64,000 nucleotides of DNA from JAGNRR01 sp964389575 (GTDB lineage: Bacteria > Bacteroidota > Bacteroidia > Chitinophagales > Chitinophagaceae). Location of the stretch: the NCBI GenBank assembly GCA_964389575.1, contig CAYMFF010000003.1, positions 13,491-77,490 of the forward strand, given 5' to 3'. This document shows positions 9,701 to 19,179 of the stretch, one piece after another. A model generated the notes under the pieces. It worked only from the letters and a program-made list of their open reading frames with translations. It did not search any database and was not told where the DNA came from. The translations under genes were made by a program, and so were the position numbers. The first letter of the stretch is position 1. Each line of letters starts with the position of its first letter.

Positions 9701-10803
9701 AACTCGATGAAAGGTCTTGGATCAGAATTTGGAAAATTAGGATTATCTATACGAGGACCTTGAAAGAAATCAACGCCCACCATAGGCAAATCAGATCCGT
9801 AGCCTGTAGGTGTTTCATCAAAACCATCTCCATTATATAATATTCCTAAACCACGAGCTGTATCGCATCCAATAAAATCATCAAAGGCATTTCCTAAATC
9901 AGCGTCAGTCCAAGTAGCCATATACGTACTATCAATAATGGAAGTACTCCAGTTGTGCACTCTATAATTATAAAAAGTAGCGTCATTCAAACAATCACTG
10001 GTTGCAAAGGCAAAAGCCCCTAAATGAATCTCCACACCAATTGCATCAGATTGCGTTTGGGTTTTAGCGTCACCTTTATCATTAAATACATACCAGATAT
10101 ACTGATCACCTTTAATTTTTGGATAATCTCCTTTTAGCCAATTGTAAACATTATCTTCATCAACGTCTACAAATTCTGCCATTTCTCTATTCGGAATATT
10201 TAACAATGAACCAGTAGCACCCGTGGCTGTTTTCGAACCTGTTGCTGAGTTTGCATTACGACCTGGCCATTCTTTTATCGCGTCTGGAATGCTCGCTTCG
10301 TTTGCAAAAATACAACTAGGATCATTTCCACATGACTCAGCTAAATCGACAAAATCATTGATGTCCGCTCGGTTAACTTTCCAAAATCTATCCCACTCTG
10401 AACAGGTTTGAAAATCAACTGAAGCTCCATTAAATTCGTCTAATGGACCCGTCCAATAATCATTCCCTCGATTACGATAAGTTTGTGCCGCAACTTTCAA
10501 TGATTGGGTCGAACGATCTATACCTCCAATCCAAATTGAACCTGCGAATAAGGCATTCGCGTTTCCACCTTTTGGTACTTCATAACGAGCAGCTCCTGCA
10601 GCTCTATCCCACCATGCGTCTCCACCTGTCATTATTCTGGCTCTTACATTATTGATATCTAAATCAATAGTAGCAGTTGTTTGATTACATCCTGCTGCTG
10701 TTTTGTTCAAACCGGGGGCTATTCTCTTTTCGCCAATCGTAGGCTTTGCAGTCAAACTAACTGTGAGCGCTAAGGCCAATACTGATAAAACTATTCTTTT
10801 CAT
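6751..10803 (-). CDS. Giant secreted protein with type A-like T9SS C-terminal domain
   Basis: 1350 residues. A signal peptide (MKRIVLSVLALALTVSLTA) is followed by a large Asp/Asn/Gly-rich extracellular region with several Cys residues and acidic, possibly calcium-binding, segments (DVDEDNVYNW, FDNDDDDGSG). The N-terminal part has a recognisable but unnamed pattern (TGGDAWWDRAAG, NALFAGSIWIGGID), and another block reads TWTDADLGNAFDDFIGCD. The last about 90 residues form an Ig-like T9SS sorting domain (PVPNPYYSYS, IKVYTIDGTLIRTL, IPIASGMYLIHV, GVGEKVLKWFG) with an unusual C-terminal extension after the terminal strand. It sits between a TonB receptor (28 bp) and a PorV/PorQ barrel (39 bp). Function unknown; probably surface-anchored or released. 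Confidence 0.75.
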   Translation of the reverse strand: MKRIVLSVLALALTVSLTAKPTIGEKRIAPGLNKTAAGCNQTTATIDLDINNVRARIMTGGDAWWDRAAGAARYEVPKGGNANALFAGSIWIGGIDRSTQSLKVAAQTYRNRGNDYWTGPLDEFNGASVDFQTCSEWDRFWKVNRADINDFVDLAESCGNDPSCIFANEASIPDAIKEWPGRNANSATGSKTATGATGSLLNIPNREMAEFVDVDEDNVYNWLKGDYPKIKGDQYIWYVFNDKGDAKTQTQSDAIGVEIHLGAFAFATSDCLNDATFYNYRVHNWSTSIIDSTYMATWTDADLGNAFDDFIGCDTARGLGILYNGDGFDETPTGYGSDLPMVGVDFFQGPRIDNPNFPNSDPRPFIELKMSVFTYFTNGAGRSGDPTIGTEFYNYMTGSWSDGTSFKWGCDPLNGSGGDASSVYPDDPCKGGISEPDCNRVPDDRRFVHSAGPFQLIPGIVPSDIVIGAIWVPSVGGGKAACFSKILTCDDKSQALFDNDFELPFGPQAPDLNIHPLDRKLVIQLSNPEGSNNYNELYGFGTSAPDIDEPQYFESIPKAVKKNYPDSVYKFEGYIVYQLANANVSFSEIRSNDGSVNTDVARIVFQCDKDNHIDNLLNFEIDPEISDAYYKPKLMVSGANEGITHSLQITEDAFSTGTSKDLVNYKTYYYMAVAYAYNKFDNDDDDGSGATPASSENEFEATDADNTQDIQYIESRTDGQELPLRIIEATPHPAYDTMYVQNHAEYGTGIELTQVEGTGNGGRDMELTMESINEILYGGNNQDYNPTYQGNMGPMDIFVTTPDSLRAADYELSMEVRASHTGTSADLGAIGDSTNWILKDLTNGTTIARSDRSIAELNDQLLQSYGLSIAAEQVLRPGDNDTTGDNAFITSTITYADINLPWLSGIPDQEGSSMFNWIRAGEDFGASAPDAVQQGGGLSCDMADWAIPGDKVGRYEDIIGGTWGPYGLTVKEGKSECGNGVSYSRITDRIISRSIVNLQSVDIVFTSDKSLWSKCPVVEMTDHVGVVGFGQGGQAKYNIRKHPAWDKGSDGEGNPTYSTTESGYSWFPGYAINVETGERLNIFFGEESANGQDNGNDMIFNPTFRAVDPVNFSLKWGGKHLVYVMRTKYDEGAYAISKLRDADAETATKYGDNNLNMKEIYNNIMWVGNVLSTPFAPMTSIEDGLIPTETKIRIRVERPYANYLPDPNYTAVNNGWPLYTFSTKDLAPTAFGGDRNVYTGKADELLDNIQPVPNPYYSYSAYETGRLDNRIKIINLPVKATIKVYTIDGTLIRTLVKNDPSTTFIDWDLKNSQNIPIASGMYLIHVNVDGVGEKVLKWFGAMKPVDIVTQ

Positions 10804-10831
10804 AATCTATTCTTTAACGTTTCTGATTTTT

Positions 10832-13800
10832 TTAAAAGTTCATGGAAAATCCAACGTATGCTCTTCTTGGGTTATTAAAATTAAAAGGACTATTGATTCG
10901 AGTATTATATAAGTCAATATAAGACTGATCAAATATTATTTCGGTGTTCAACTCTTGCTGACCTTGAGGAGATGCTAAGTACCCATCATCATCAGGCTCG
11001 CCAGAGTAAGAATAAAGACCTACTACGTTTCTTGTATTCAATAAGTTTTCAAAGTAAACAAAAACGGAACCAGAAAGTCTTTTACCACTGTTTTTGATAA
11101 TCTCTCCTTGATCATCTTTCTTTCTTCCTATTCTAGCGAAAGTCAAATTCTTATTAATTCTGAAATCCATATTAGAAGTCCATGGTCTTCTCGAACCATT
11201 GAACTTACCAATGATAGGAATATTAGTAGCCGTTTGATTGATAGCAACCGCTCTTGCTCTTTTGGTATATGGTCTTCCACTACGTGCATTCAGTAGTAAG
11301 TTCATACTTACTCCATTCAAGAGATAATGAACATTATCGTCTTTACCAATTTTCGGCCCTTTTCGGATATTCCCAAAGTTATAATCTATGTTCATACTTC
11401 CTATATGGCGAGTATCAAATGACATAGGGAATACCGTTCTTAAATTAGGTTGTCCTTGATTTATCAATGAAGACATGGACGCTGAATTTGAACCAGTACC
11501 TTCAGCAAATTGCAAGGTGTAAGCGATAGACATTCTCAATGGAAGCTTTCGTGTTCCTTGTAATTTGTAATTAAATGTAAAACCTTTGGTACTTGAAAAA
11601 TCTCGGTTACCATATGAAGTATAGGTTCTTGGGTAAGCCAATACAAATTGTTGCAATTGAACTTGACCTTTACGTTCGTTGTAATATGCTTCAATCCCTA
11701 TTTTACTATTCTTTGTAAGTCCTTGCTCAAAACCTAAACGATAGTTGATTGTTCGTTGCATTCTTAAATTTGCATTATTCAATGCTCCTGTTCTATCCGT
11801 AAAGAAATAATAATCGTCCGGAGTCACAAAGTTATTCCCTTGTGGGTACTGCGTCATTATATCATAATTACCAAAGAACAATGCTTCATCAGATATGGGG
11901 AACGTGAATCGAATTCTAGGTGAAACAGCGATATCCGGAGCATAATCAGTAAAAGCATTATCAATATTATAACCTTCACTTTTAATACTATCTGTAACAT
12001 CTGTTAACCAAGGTTGAATTGGCAATCCATTAGCATAATCCTCAGAAAGAATCGTTGGATCAGCAATTTCTTTTCCAAATGGATCATACCAAACATCACC
12101 ACTTCGGTACCCTACTAAGGTAGGAGTTGAGGCTTGATTATTATCTACATAAGGGACCCAATCAGTATCAAATCCTGCAGCTTTTGGATCTGGTGCCACT
12201 ACATTAGTAGAAGGATCTTTTGCTAATCGATATTGATTGCTATTAATACCTGACAACTTTTGAACGCCATACAAAGAATATGGATCACGTAGTACATTTT
12301 GATTGGCATCAAAACGGTCAATACGCACACCTACATTAAATACCACATCTTTATACTTAAATAGGTCCGATATGTAACCAAACATATAATTTGGATTATA
12401 GGGCGCAATAGGTCTTAGTAAATCTCCACGGTCATCTCGCTTGGTCCAGAAATCTCTGAAATTCGGTTGATTGCGTTGAATGTTACCTAGGTAGTCATAA
12501 CCATTGTAGTTCGTAAAAATATTGTTTCCATCATTGAATAAATCATCAGCCGAGAACATATCCAATGAGAAAGTTTCAGGTCCTAAGTTGTCGATATTTA
12601 TAATATCTGTATTATTCGGGTCACCAAAAAGTTTTGTTCGTAGCTCTTTAGAAAAACGTGTGATATCACTAGCAGCTAAGAAACGATTGTATTGCACCGT
12701 ATCAAATTCAGAAAACTCTAATCCTGCATCCAACAATTGTTGCTCAGTATAATTATTACCTCCAACAACAAAAATTGGATTATCCTCATCTAAATTTTGG
12801 ACGTGATTATTTGTAATCAAACGCATAAGTGTCCAAAGATTACCCAAACGATTAGCTCCTACAGAATAACCTCTAGAAGTAATCTGCTGATACCCCAAAC
12901 CAAATTCTATCTGGTGTGTTATGGCGTCTTTATTTTCTTTATTTTTAATTCCTTGGTTTATATCAAAAGAGGCGCCTAAGTTTAAATCAAACTGATCAGA
13001 TTGAGAGTAACCGTAACTTGATATTTGACTACCCGGACCCGTCCAAAGACCATAAGCGTTACTGGGAGCATCTCCATTTCTCAATCCTTGAAAAGCTACC
13101 AAAGAAAAAAGGTTGTTTATGTTTAATCTTGAATCATTCATAACCTGATTCGTGTAATTTTCCAATAACGGATTATCTCCAGATGGAGTATAAGTTAAAC
13201 CTGTGAAAGCATCACCCACATATCTCCAACCCTCATATTCTGCACCACTTGGTCCATTAAACTTCTCATTAATATAAAAAGGTGAAGATTCTTGATTAAA
13301 TCTACCTAGATAACCATATCTAAATATATCGTCGCCGTGGTTTGGATTTTCTGATTGACCAAATGCTCGTTGATAAGATAACTGAACATTATAGAAGGCA
13401 TTTGATATTAATGCATCTTCATTATCGGCATCCGGTCTTCCAAGCGATTGTTGCATTTGAAGAAACCCTCTAGCCGTGTAACTATTATTTATAGAATTTG
13501 CTTCTGGCGCAAACATTGAATTAGCAAAACTCCAACCTTTGCTTCTGCCATAATTGAAATAAGTTCCCAATCTAAGATTCATTCTAGAAGTTGGAGCAAA
13601 ATCTAATTTACCTAAGTAGTTAAAACTATAGTTCTCTCCATTTTCTCTTGCACGGGTGGTTCTAAAATCATTGGCATTTACAGTCTCGGCTGTTGGCAAA
13701 AACAAACTTGTTCCTGAACCCAACGGATTAGTCGTCAGCGGATTTTGCTGCACTCTTGACAATGCTTCTGGGGTTAGTGTAGTATAACCATTATATGAAG

Positions 13801-14683
13801 GGTTCGGATCTTTATTATATCGCCCCGACAAACTCAATACAAAACCAAGTACTGGTCTTCTCGCAACAGCTGCAGAAGAATCAGTTTTAAAAGCTAAAGG
13901 TCCTGACAAGTTAAAGTTTAAAAAGTTATTATTAAATCCATCGAAAGAATGCTGTCCACGAAGTCCTCCTCTTAATTTAGAAGACATATTAATAGTATTC
14001 ACCTCAATAACTCCTCCTGTAGCATTACCCACTTTGGCGGGCACACCTGATTTAAAAACTTTCAGACCACGCAATAACGCTGGTGGGATACTATTAATCA
14101 TTTCCGACCCTCTCACTTGCATACCATCAATTAAGTAAAGAGTTTCATCACCTCGACCACCGCCTATTTGAACAGCGCCACCACTACTACCACCATTATC
14201 AACACCAGTAACTAACTCTAGACCTTTGGAAATATTAGTTGTGGCCATATCTTCAAGTTGTTTACCTGTGACCTCAGATCCACCCGGATCAGTTGGATCG
14301 ATAATTTTTGGACCTGATTTGATAACTAAGGTTTTTGTAACCTTCCCTTTTCCACTATTTCTAATCTGCATTACAGCGTTTTGGGTTGTCATATTATTCG
14401 AACGAACAACAATACCCGTAATTTCCATTTTATCATATCCTACCGAACTAATTTTTAAAGTATAAGTTCCTGGAGGTAATGGTTTAATTTTAAAATTTCC
14501 ATTAAAATTACTTTTACCTTGTCCTTTCAAAATACCTCCTTCAAAAGCTCCAATACTTGCAAGGGGAACTGTTTCTCCTTTTTTATTAGTAACTGTTCCA
14601 TCTATCCCTCCCGTGCTAGCTTGAGCAAAGGCAAGATTCGTAATCGCTGTCAAACAAAGTATAATAATTAGTCTCAATTTCAT
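10832..14683 (-). CDS. TonB-dependent outer-membrane receptor
   Basis: 1283 residues. Signal peptide to about residue 21 (NLAFAQ), a carboxypeptidase-regulatory-like beta-sandwich (about 24-110), a plug domain (about 130-235, with QIGGGRGDETLYLIDGMQVRG) and a long 22-strand barrel ending in aromatic Phe (RRAYVGFSMNF). It takes up a large ligand across the outer membrane with energy from TonB/ExbBD. Unlike SusC it is not followed by a SusD gene but by a T9SS-type protein and a PorV-type barrel, so the ligand may be linked to that exported protein. No TonB box is obvious. A near-consensus -7 (TATATTTA) lies upstream. Confidence 0.9.
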   Translation of the reverse strand: MKLRLIIILCLTAITNLAFAQASTGGIDGTVTNKKGETVPLASIGAFEGGILKGQGKSNFNGNFKIKPLPPGTYTLKISSVGYDKMEITGIVVRSNNMTTQNAVMQIRNSGKGKVTKTLVIKSGPKIIDPTDPGGSEVTGKQLEDMATTNISKGLELVTGVDNGGSSGGAVQIGGGRGDETLYLIDGMQVRGSEMINSIPPALLRGLKVFKSGVPAKVGNATGGVIEVNTINMSSKLRGGLRGQHSFDGFNNNFLNFNLSGPLAFKTDSSAAVARRPVLGFVLSLSGRYNKDPNPSYNGYTTLTPEALSRVQQNPLTTNPLGSGTSLFLPTAETVNANDFRTTRARENGENYSFNYLGKLDFAPTSRMNLRLGTYFNYGRSKGWSFANSMFAPEANSINNSYTARGFLQMQQSLGRPDADNEDALISNAFYNVQLSYQRAFGQSENPNHGDDIFRYGYLGRFNQESSPFYINEKFNGPSGAEYEGWRYVGDAFTGLTYTPSGDNPLLENYTNQVMNDSRLNINNLFSLVAFQGLRNGDAPSNAYGLWTGPGSQISSYGYSQSDQFDLNLGASFDINQGIKNKENKDAITHQIEFGLGYQQITSRGYSVGANRLGNLWTLMRLITNNHVQNLDEDNPIFVVGGNNYTEQQLLDAGLEFSEFDTVQYNRFLAASDITRFSKELRTKLFGDPNNTDIINIDNLGPETFSLDMFSADDLFNDGNNIFTNYNGYDYLGNIQRNQPNFRDFWTKRDDRGDLLRPIAPYNPNYMFGYISDLFKYKDVVFNVGVRIDRFDANQNVLRDPYSLYGVQKLSGINSNQYRLAKDPSTNVVAPDPKAAGFDTDWVPYVDNNQASTPTLVGYRSGDVWYDPFGKEIADPTILSEDYANGLPIQPWLTDVTDSIKSEGYNIDNAFTDYAPDIAVSPRIRFTFPISDEALFFGNYDIMTQYPQGNNFVTPDDYYFFTDRTGALNNANLRMQRTINYRLGFEQGLTKNSKIGIEAYYNERKGQVQLQQFVLAYPRTYTSYGNRDFSSTKGFTFNYKLQGTRKLPLRMSIAYTLQFAEGTGSNSASMSSLINQGQPNLRTVFPMSFDTRHIGSMNIDYNFGNIRKGPKIGKDDNVHYLLNGVSMNLLLNARSGRPYTKRARAVAINQTATNIPIIGKFNGSRRPWTSNMDFRINKNLTFARIGRKKDDQGEIIKNSGKRLSGSVFVYFENLLNTRNVVGLYSYSGEPDDDGYLASPQGQQELNTEIIFDQSYIDLYNTRINSPFNFNNPRRAYVGFSMNF

Positions 14684-14875
14684 AGTGTGTGTGTATGTGA
14701 GTTTTTATTAGCTCGTAAATATATGTTAAAGATAGTAATCTAACTTCCAATCCTTCTAAAATTATTAACAATTAATTCTAACGATTATGGTTTGAGTTCC
14801 GTCTTTATTTCTTAATACGAATGTAATGCTTATCCTTAGAAAGTGAACAGTACAACTTTCTTCTTTTTGTCATAT

Positions 14876-14902
14876 AAAAATGACGTTTTCATTAGAAAAC
14901 GT
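14876..14902 (-). terminator. Rho-independent terminator of rny
   Basis: On the minus strand, arms 14895-14902 and 14883-14890 form a perfect 8-bp stem with a 4-nt loop, followed after two bases by five T residues. It lies 9 bp past the rny stop. Confidence 0.75.
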
Positions 14903-14910
14903 TAAAATTA

Positions 14911-16473
14911 TTATTTGGCAACATTCACCGCTCGCTTCTCACGAATCACGGTAACGCGTATCTGACCTGGGTATTGCATTTCGTTTTGAATCTTATCTGC
15001 AATGTCAAATGACAGGGTATCGCTTTCAGCATCGCTTACTTTATCAGCCTCAACAATTACGCGCAACTCACGTCCTGCCTGCACCGCATACGCTTTTTCT
15101 ACACCTTTATACCCCATGGCTAAACTTTCTAAATCTTGCACTCGTTGCAAAAAGCTTTGCATGATTTCACGACGAGCACCGGGTCGTGCTCCACTGATGG
15201 CATCGCAAGCTTGAATGATGGGTGAGATCACATATTTCATTTCCATCTCATCATGGTGAGCACCAATGGCATTTACCACCGCCTCATGTTCTCCATATTT
15301 TTTTGCAAGCTTGGCTCCCAAAAGAGCATGAGAAAGTTCTGTTTCTTCTTCTGGAACCTTACCAATATCATGCAATAATCCAGCACGTTTTGCTAGCTTC
15401 GGATTTAAACCCAACTCTGCTGCCATGATGCCACAAAGGTTGGCAGTTTCACGAGAGTGCATTAATAAGTTCTGTCCATACGAAGAACGAAAACGCATAC
15501 GACCCACCATACGCACTAATTCTTTATGCAAACCATGAATCCCCAAATCGATAACCGTTCGATTACCTATCTCCATGACTTGCTCATTAATTTGTTTTTT
15601 AGTTTTATTCACGACCTCTTCAATACGAGCTGGGTGAATTCTACCATCTTGTGTCAATCGTTGTAAAGACAATCGAGCAATTTCTCTGCGCAACGGATCA
15701 AACGAACTTAATATAATCGCTTCAGGTGTATCATCAATAACTAAATCAACTCCAGTGGCAGCTTCAATAGCTCGAATGTTTCTTCCTTCTCTACCAATGA
15801 TTTGACCTTTTTGTGCATCACTTTCAAGGTTAAATACGGTAATAGAATTTTCTATCGCTTGTTCAGCAGCTGTTCGCTGAATAGTCTGTATGACAATTTT
15901 TTTAGCTTCCTTATTGGCAGTAAGCTTAGCTTCTTCCATAATCTCTTGCACATGAGCCATAGCATCAGTTCGCGCTTCGGACTTCATGACCTCAATTAAT
16001 TGAGTCTTGGCCTCATCAGCTTTTAGGTTAGAAACTTTCTCCAATGCATTTACATGTTGCTGGTGCTGCTCATCTAATTCTTTCTGCTTCTTTTCTATTA
16101 TTTGTAATTGCTGCGTAAGACTCTCTTTCTTTTGATTATATTCCTTTTGCAATCGATTGGCATCCTGGCTTTTTTTGTTCAGATCCCCTTCTTTCTTTTT
16201 TACACGTTGTTCAGCATCCTTTACTTTTTGATTCCGCTGGTTTATCTGTTTTTCGTGGTCGGCTTTTTTCTGAAGGAAATTTTCTTTCGCATCTAATTTA
16301 CGTTTTTCAAAATAGGCGTTCGCTTTTGTTTCACCTTCGCTTATTATTCCTTTTGCCTTTATCTCTGCTTCGTCAATTAAATTTTGTGAGTTTTTACTAA
16401 AAATTATTTTGCCTATAAAAATGCCTATGCCCAGCGCTACCACTGCTGCAATGGCGGTTATTATTATATCCAT
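14911..16473 (-). CDS. rny: Ribonuclease Y
   Basis: Membrane-anchored endoribonuclease that starts mRNA decay. It is 520 residues, the same length as well-studied homologues. Order: N-terminal membrane helix (about 4-25), a long Lys/Glu/Gln-rich coiled coil (about 30-200), a KH RNA-binding domain (GQIIGREGRNIRAIEAATG), and an HD domain with the metal-binding signature LLHDIGKVPEE. It is a single-gene unit, divergent from murI; a terminator lies directly downstream. A short inverted repeat at 16515-16532 sits in the shared upstream region. Confidence 0.97.
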   Translation of the reverse strand: MDIIITAIAAVVALGIGIFIGKIIFSKNSQNLIDEAEIKAKGIISEGETKANAYFEKRKLDAKENFLQKKADHEKQINQRNQKVKDAEQRVKKKEGDLNKKSQDANRLQKEYNQKKESLTQQLQIIEKKQKELDEQHQQHVNALEKVSNLKADEAKTQLIEVMKSEARTDAMAHVQEIMEEAKLTANKEAKKIVIQTIQRTAAEQAIENSITVFNLESDAQKGQIIGREGRNIRAIEAATGVDLVIDDTPEAIILSSFDPLRREIARLSLQRLTQDGRIHPARIEEVVNKTKKQINEQVMEIGNRTVIDLGIHGLHKELVRMVGRMRFRSSYGQNLLMHSRETANLCGIMAAELGLNPKLAKRAGLLHDIGKVPEEETELSHALLGAKLAKKYGEHEAVVNAIGAHHDEMEMKYVISPIIQACDAISGARPGARREIMQSFLQRVQDLESLAMGYKGVEKAYAVQAGRELRVIVEADKVSDAESDTLSFDIADKIQNEMQYPGQIRVTVIREKRAVNVAK

Positions 16474-16588
16474 ATTGTATATTGCTTTTCACTTGTATTA
16501 TTATATATAAATGCCGTTGTACTCATTTACAACTGCCTACAGGCGAATATACGTCATTTTATATTTTGCCTTTGGCATAAAAAAAAGA

Positions 16589-16596
16589 TACTTTTG
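16589..16596 (+). promoter_or_regulatory. Promoter of murI (TTTG-N20-TACTTTTG)
   Basis: An exact TAnnTTTG -7 box at 16589-16596 is preceded at 16565-16568 by TTTG, a good -33 candidate with 20 bp spacing. The ATG at 16603 lies 6 nt past the box, so the mRNA is probably leaderless or nearly so. Confidence 0.65.
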
Positions 16597-16602
16597 AGCG
16601 CA

Positions 16603-17400
16603 ATGCAAAATGCACCCATTGGGATATTTGATAGTGGTCTTGGCGGCCTGACCGTAGCAAAGGCTATCGATTCATTATTACCCAATGAAGAAATAATATA
16701 TTACGGCGACACCTTGCATTTGCCGTATGGCGAAAAAAGCCAAAAGCACATTCAAGAATACAGCGAAGCAATTGTGCGCTATCTCCTTTCATTAAATGTC
16801 AAGTTGATTGTTATTGCTTGCAACTCTGCCTCGGCTAATGCGGCAAGTTACTTGAGAGAAAAATTTCATAAACAAATAGAAATCCGTGGTGTAATTAGAC
16901 CCATGCTAAAAGCGGTAGCAGAAAAAAACTTTAGCACCGTTGGATTAATAGGAACGCAAGCTACTGTAAATAGTGGCATTTATGCTGAAATTCTAAAAGA
17001 GTATAATGCCGAAACAAAATTAGAAAGCTTAGCCACACCACTTCTGGTGCCTATGATTGAAGAAGGCTTTAATACCAACTCGATATCCAAAGAAGTTATT
17101 AAAGAATATCTCCAACAGTTTAAAAACATTGAAGCACTTTTATTAGCCTGCACACACTACCCTTTAATTAAAAATTCGGTAGAAGATTTTTTTGAAAAAA
17201 AAATCGTGGTAATGGATAATGCAGATTATATGGCGCAAGATGTTCAGGATTTTTTACTGAGAGAAAAATTATTATGCCAAGAAAGAAAAAATGAAAATCA
17301 ATTTTGGGTGAGCGATTACACCCAAAATTTTGCCAAATCAGCATCAATGTTTTTTGGAAAAGAGATTAACGTACAAGAACACAATATATTTGCAGTATGA
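16603..17400 (+). CDS. murI: Glutamate racemase MurI
   Basis: Makes D-glutamate for peptidoglycan. The 265-residue protein from ATG 16603 begins MQNAPIGIFDSGLGGLT, the family N-terminus with Asp10. Catalytic Cys73 (IACNSASANA) and Cys183 (LLACTHYPL, with His185) are both present. An in-frame TTG at 16594 overlaps the -7 promoter box and is rejected as start. The stop overlaps the pdxA start (ATGA), giving coupled translation. Confidence 0.95.
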   Translation: MQNAPIGIFDSGLGGLTVAKAIDSLLPNEEIIYYGDTLHLPYGEKSQKHIQEYSEAIVRYLLSLNVKLIVIACNSASANAASYLREKFHKQIEIRGVIRPMLKAVAEKNFSTVGLIGTQATVNSGIYAEILKEYNAETKLESLATPLLVPMIEEGFNTNSISKEVIKEYLQQFKNIEALLLACTHYPLIKNSVEDFFEKKIVVMDNADYMAQDVQDFLLREKLLCQERKNENQFWVSDYTQNFAKSASMFFGKEINVQEHNIFAV

Positions 17401-18482
17401 GTGAAAACAGAAAACCAATAATTGGTTTAACAACGGGTGATTTAAATGGCATTGGGCTGGAACTAATTATAAAAACATTTAGTAATAGCAAACTCATGGA
17501 GTATTGCACCCCGGTATTATTTGCGAGTAATAAGGTTTTAAATTTTTATTCAAAATCATTAAATGATAATTTTAAATACACCAGCGTAAAAGATTGGAAT
17601 CAATTAAACCAAAAAACGCTGAATGTTTACACCTGTTGGCAAGAGGATGTAAAAGTCGAACCTGGCAAACTAACTCCTGAAGGAGGTAAATACGCCGTGC
17701 GCAGTTTAGAAGTGGCCGTGCAATGCCTAAAAGATCAACAGATTGATGGCTTGCTTACAGCGCCCATTCATAAGAAAAATGTGCAAGGGCCTAATTTTGC
17801 TCATAGTGGTCATACGCCATATTTAAAAGAACAATTTGGAGCCCAAGATGTCGCCATGATGTTATGTACTGATTTTTTAAAAGTTGCTTTGCTCACGGAG
17901 CATGTTCCAGTGACTCAACTAGAAAAACATATTACTACATCAGCCATAGTATCGAAAGTAGAAATTGTACATAATTCATTAATTCAAGATTTTGGAATTC
18001 AAAAACCAAAGATTGCTATCTTGGGTCTCAATCCGCATGCAGGCGATGATGGATTAATTGGCAATGAAGAGAAAGAAATTATTTTACCCGCTATGGAACA
18101 ATTGCGCAATAAAGACATTCTTGTTTTTGGACCCTACGCCGCTGATGGCTTTTTTGCTCGTTGTGCATATCAAGAGTTTGATTGTGTGCTAGCTATGTAT
18201 CATGATCAAGGATTGATTCCTTTTAAATCATTGGACTTAGATGAAGGGGTGAATTTTACTGCTGGTTTGAGTATGGTTCGTACTTCACCGGACCATGGCA
18301 CTGCCTTCGAAATTGCTGGTAAAAATGAAGCTAATCCTAGCTCCTATCTACACGCACTTTATAGTTGCATTGATATAATAAATCGTCGCGCCGGCTATGC
18401 CGAAAACACTAAAAACAAATTGGTTTACGGCACTTATAGCAAGCGCCCTAGACGAAACAGAGAAGAAGCGAAACAAGATTAG
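17397..18482 (+). CDS. pdxA: 4-hydroxythreonine-4-phosphate dehydrogenase PdxA
   Basis: NAD-dependent enzyme of the DXP-dependent pyridoxal phosphate pathway. 361 residues with the family start (PIIGLTTGDLNGIGLELI) and metal-binding His residues in HSGHTPYL, GLNPHAGDDG and AMYHDQGLIPFK. The DHGTAFEIAGK motif is intact. It overlaps murI by four bases; a basic, Arg/Lys-rich C-terminus (KRPRRNREEAKQD) is a small lineage-specific extension. Confidence 0.95.
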   Translation: MSENRKPIIGLTTGDLNGIGLELIIKTFSNSKLMEYCTPVLFASNKVLNFYSKSLNDNFKYTSVKDWNQLNQKTLNVYTCWQEDVKVEPGKLTPEGGKYAVRSLEVAVQCLKDQQIDGLLTAPIHKKNVQGPNFAHSGHTPYLKEQFGAQDVAMMLCTDFLKVALLTEHVPVTQLEKHITTSAIVSKVEIVHNSLIQDFGIQKPKIAILGLNPHAGDDGLIGNEEKEIILPAMEQLRNKDILVFGPYAADGFFARCAYQEFDCVLAMYHDQGLIPFKSLDLDEGVNFTAGLSMVRTSPDHGTAFEIAGKNEANPSSYLHALYSCIDIINRRAGYAENTKNKLVYGTYSKRPRRNREEAKQD

Positions 18483-18524
18483 TTTACGGAAATTATCAAA
18501 ACAGTACTTTAGATTTTAACTATT

Positions 18525-19172
18525 GTGAACATTTATTATATCAGTGGTTTAGGCGCCGACGAGAGAGCATTTTCAAAATTAGATTTTGTGAAAAAATATA
18601 ATGCTCAATATATCCCTTGGTTACCTCCCGTTCAAAAAAAAGAAACGATAGAAGATTATGCAAAACGCATGGCTGATTCAATAAAAGGTGAACATCCGAT
18701 CATTGTTGGGTTATCCTTTGGTGGCATGGTAGCCATGGAAATTGCAAAAATAATTAAGCTTAAAAAAGTGATATTAATCTCTTCGTGCAAAACAAAAAAT
18801 GAACTGCCTCCGCAAATTAAGATGGCAGGTGCTTTAGGACTCGATTCTTTAGTACCAACTTCTTTGGTAAAAAACAGCAAACCATTGGTATATAATTTTT
18901 TAGGAACGGCTACTGAAAAAGAGAAAGAAATAGCCAGTGATTTTATTGATCAAATTGATGAAGAATATTTGAGCTGGTCTATGCGTTCAATTAGCCGCTG
19001 GAAAAACACTCAAGTGGAAAGTCCCGTTTGTCATATTCATGGCAATAAAGATATGTTGTTACAAAGCAGTTTCGTAAAAGCTGACCATATCATTGAAGGC
19101 GGGAATCATTTCATGATTTATAATCGTGCTTCGGAGATTAACCCATTAATCAACACTGCCCTAGAATCTTAG
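18525..19172 (+). CDS. Alpha/beta-hydrolase fold protein
   Basis: 215 residues from a GTG start. Begins NIYYISGLGADERAF, an oxyanion-loop region, then the nucleophile elbow GLSFGGM with Ser64, and a late HGNKDMLL acid segment and GGNHFM with the catalytic His. The protein is short for the fold, with a reduced lid. It lies 42 bp after pdxA on the same strand, so it may be the last gene of that operon. Substrate unknown. Confidence 0.82.
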   Translation: MNIYYISGLGADERAFSKLDFVKKYNAQYIPWLPPVQKKETIEDYAKRMADSIKGEHPIIVGLSFGGMVAMEIAKIIKLKKVILISSCKTKNELPPQIKMAGALGLDSLVPTSLVKNSKPLVYNFLGTATEKEKEIASDFIDQIDEEYLSWSMRSISRWKNTQVESPVCHIHGNKDMLLQSSFVKADHIIEGGNHFMIYNRASEINPLINTALES

Positions 19173-19179
19173 TTTGGTG

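Noticed and set aside
16515..16532. Small inverted repeat between rny and murI
   Set aside because: Only 6 bp stem and no T run; too weak for a terminator and no operator evidence.
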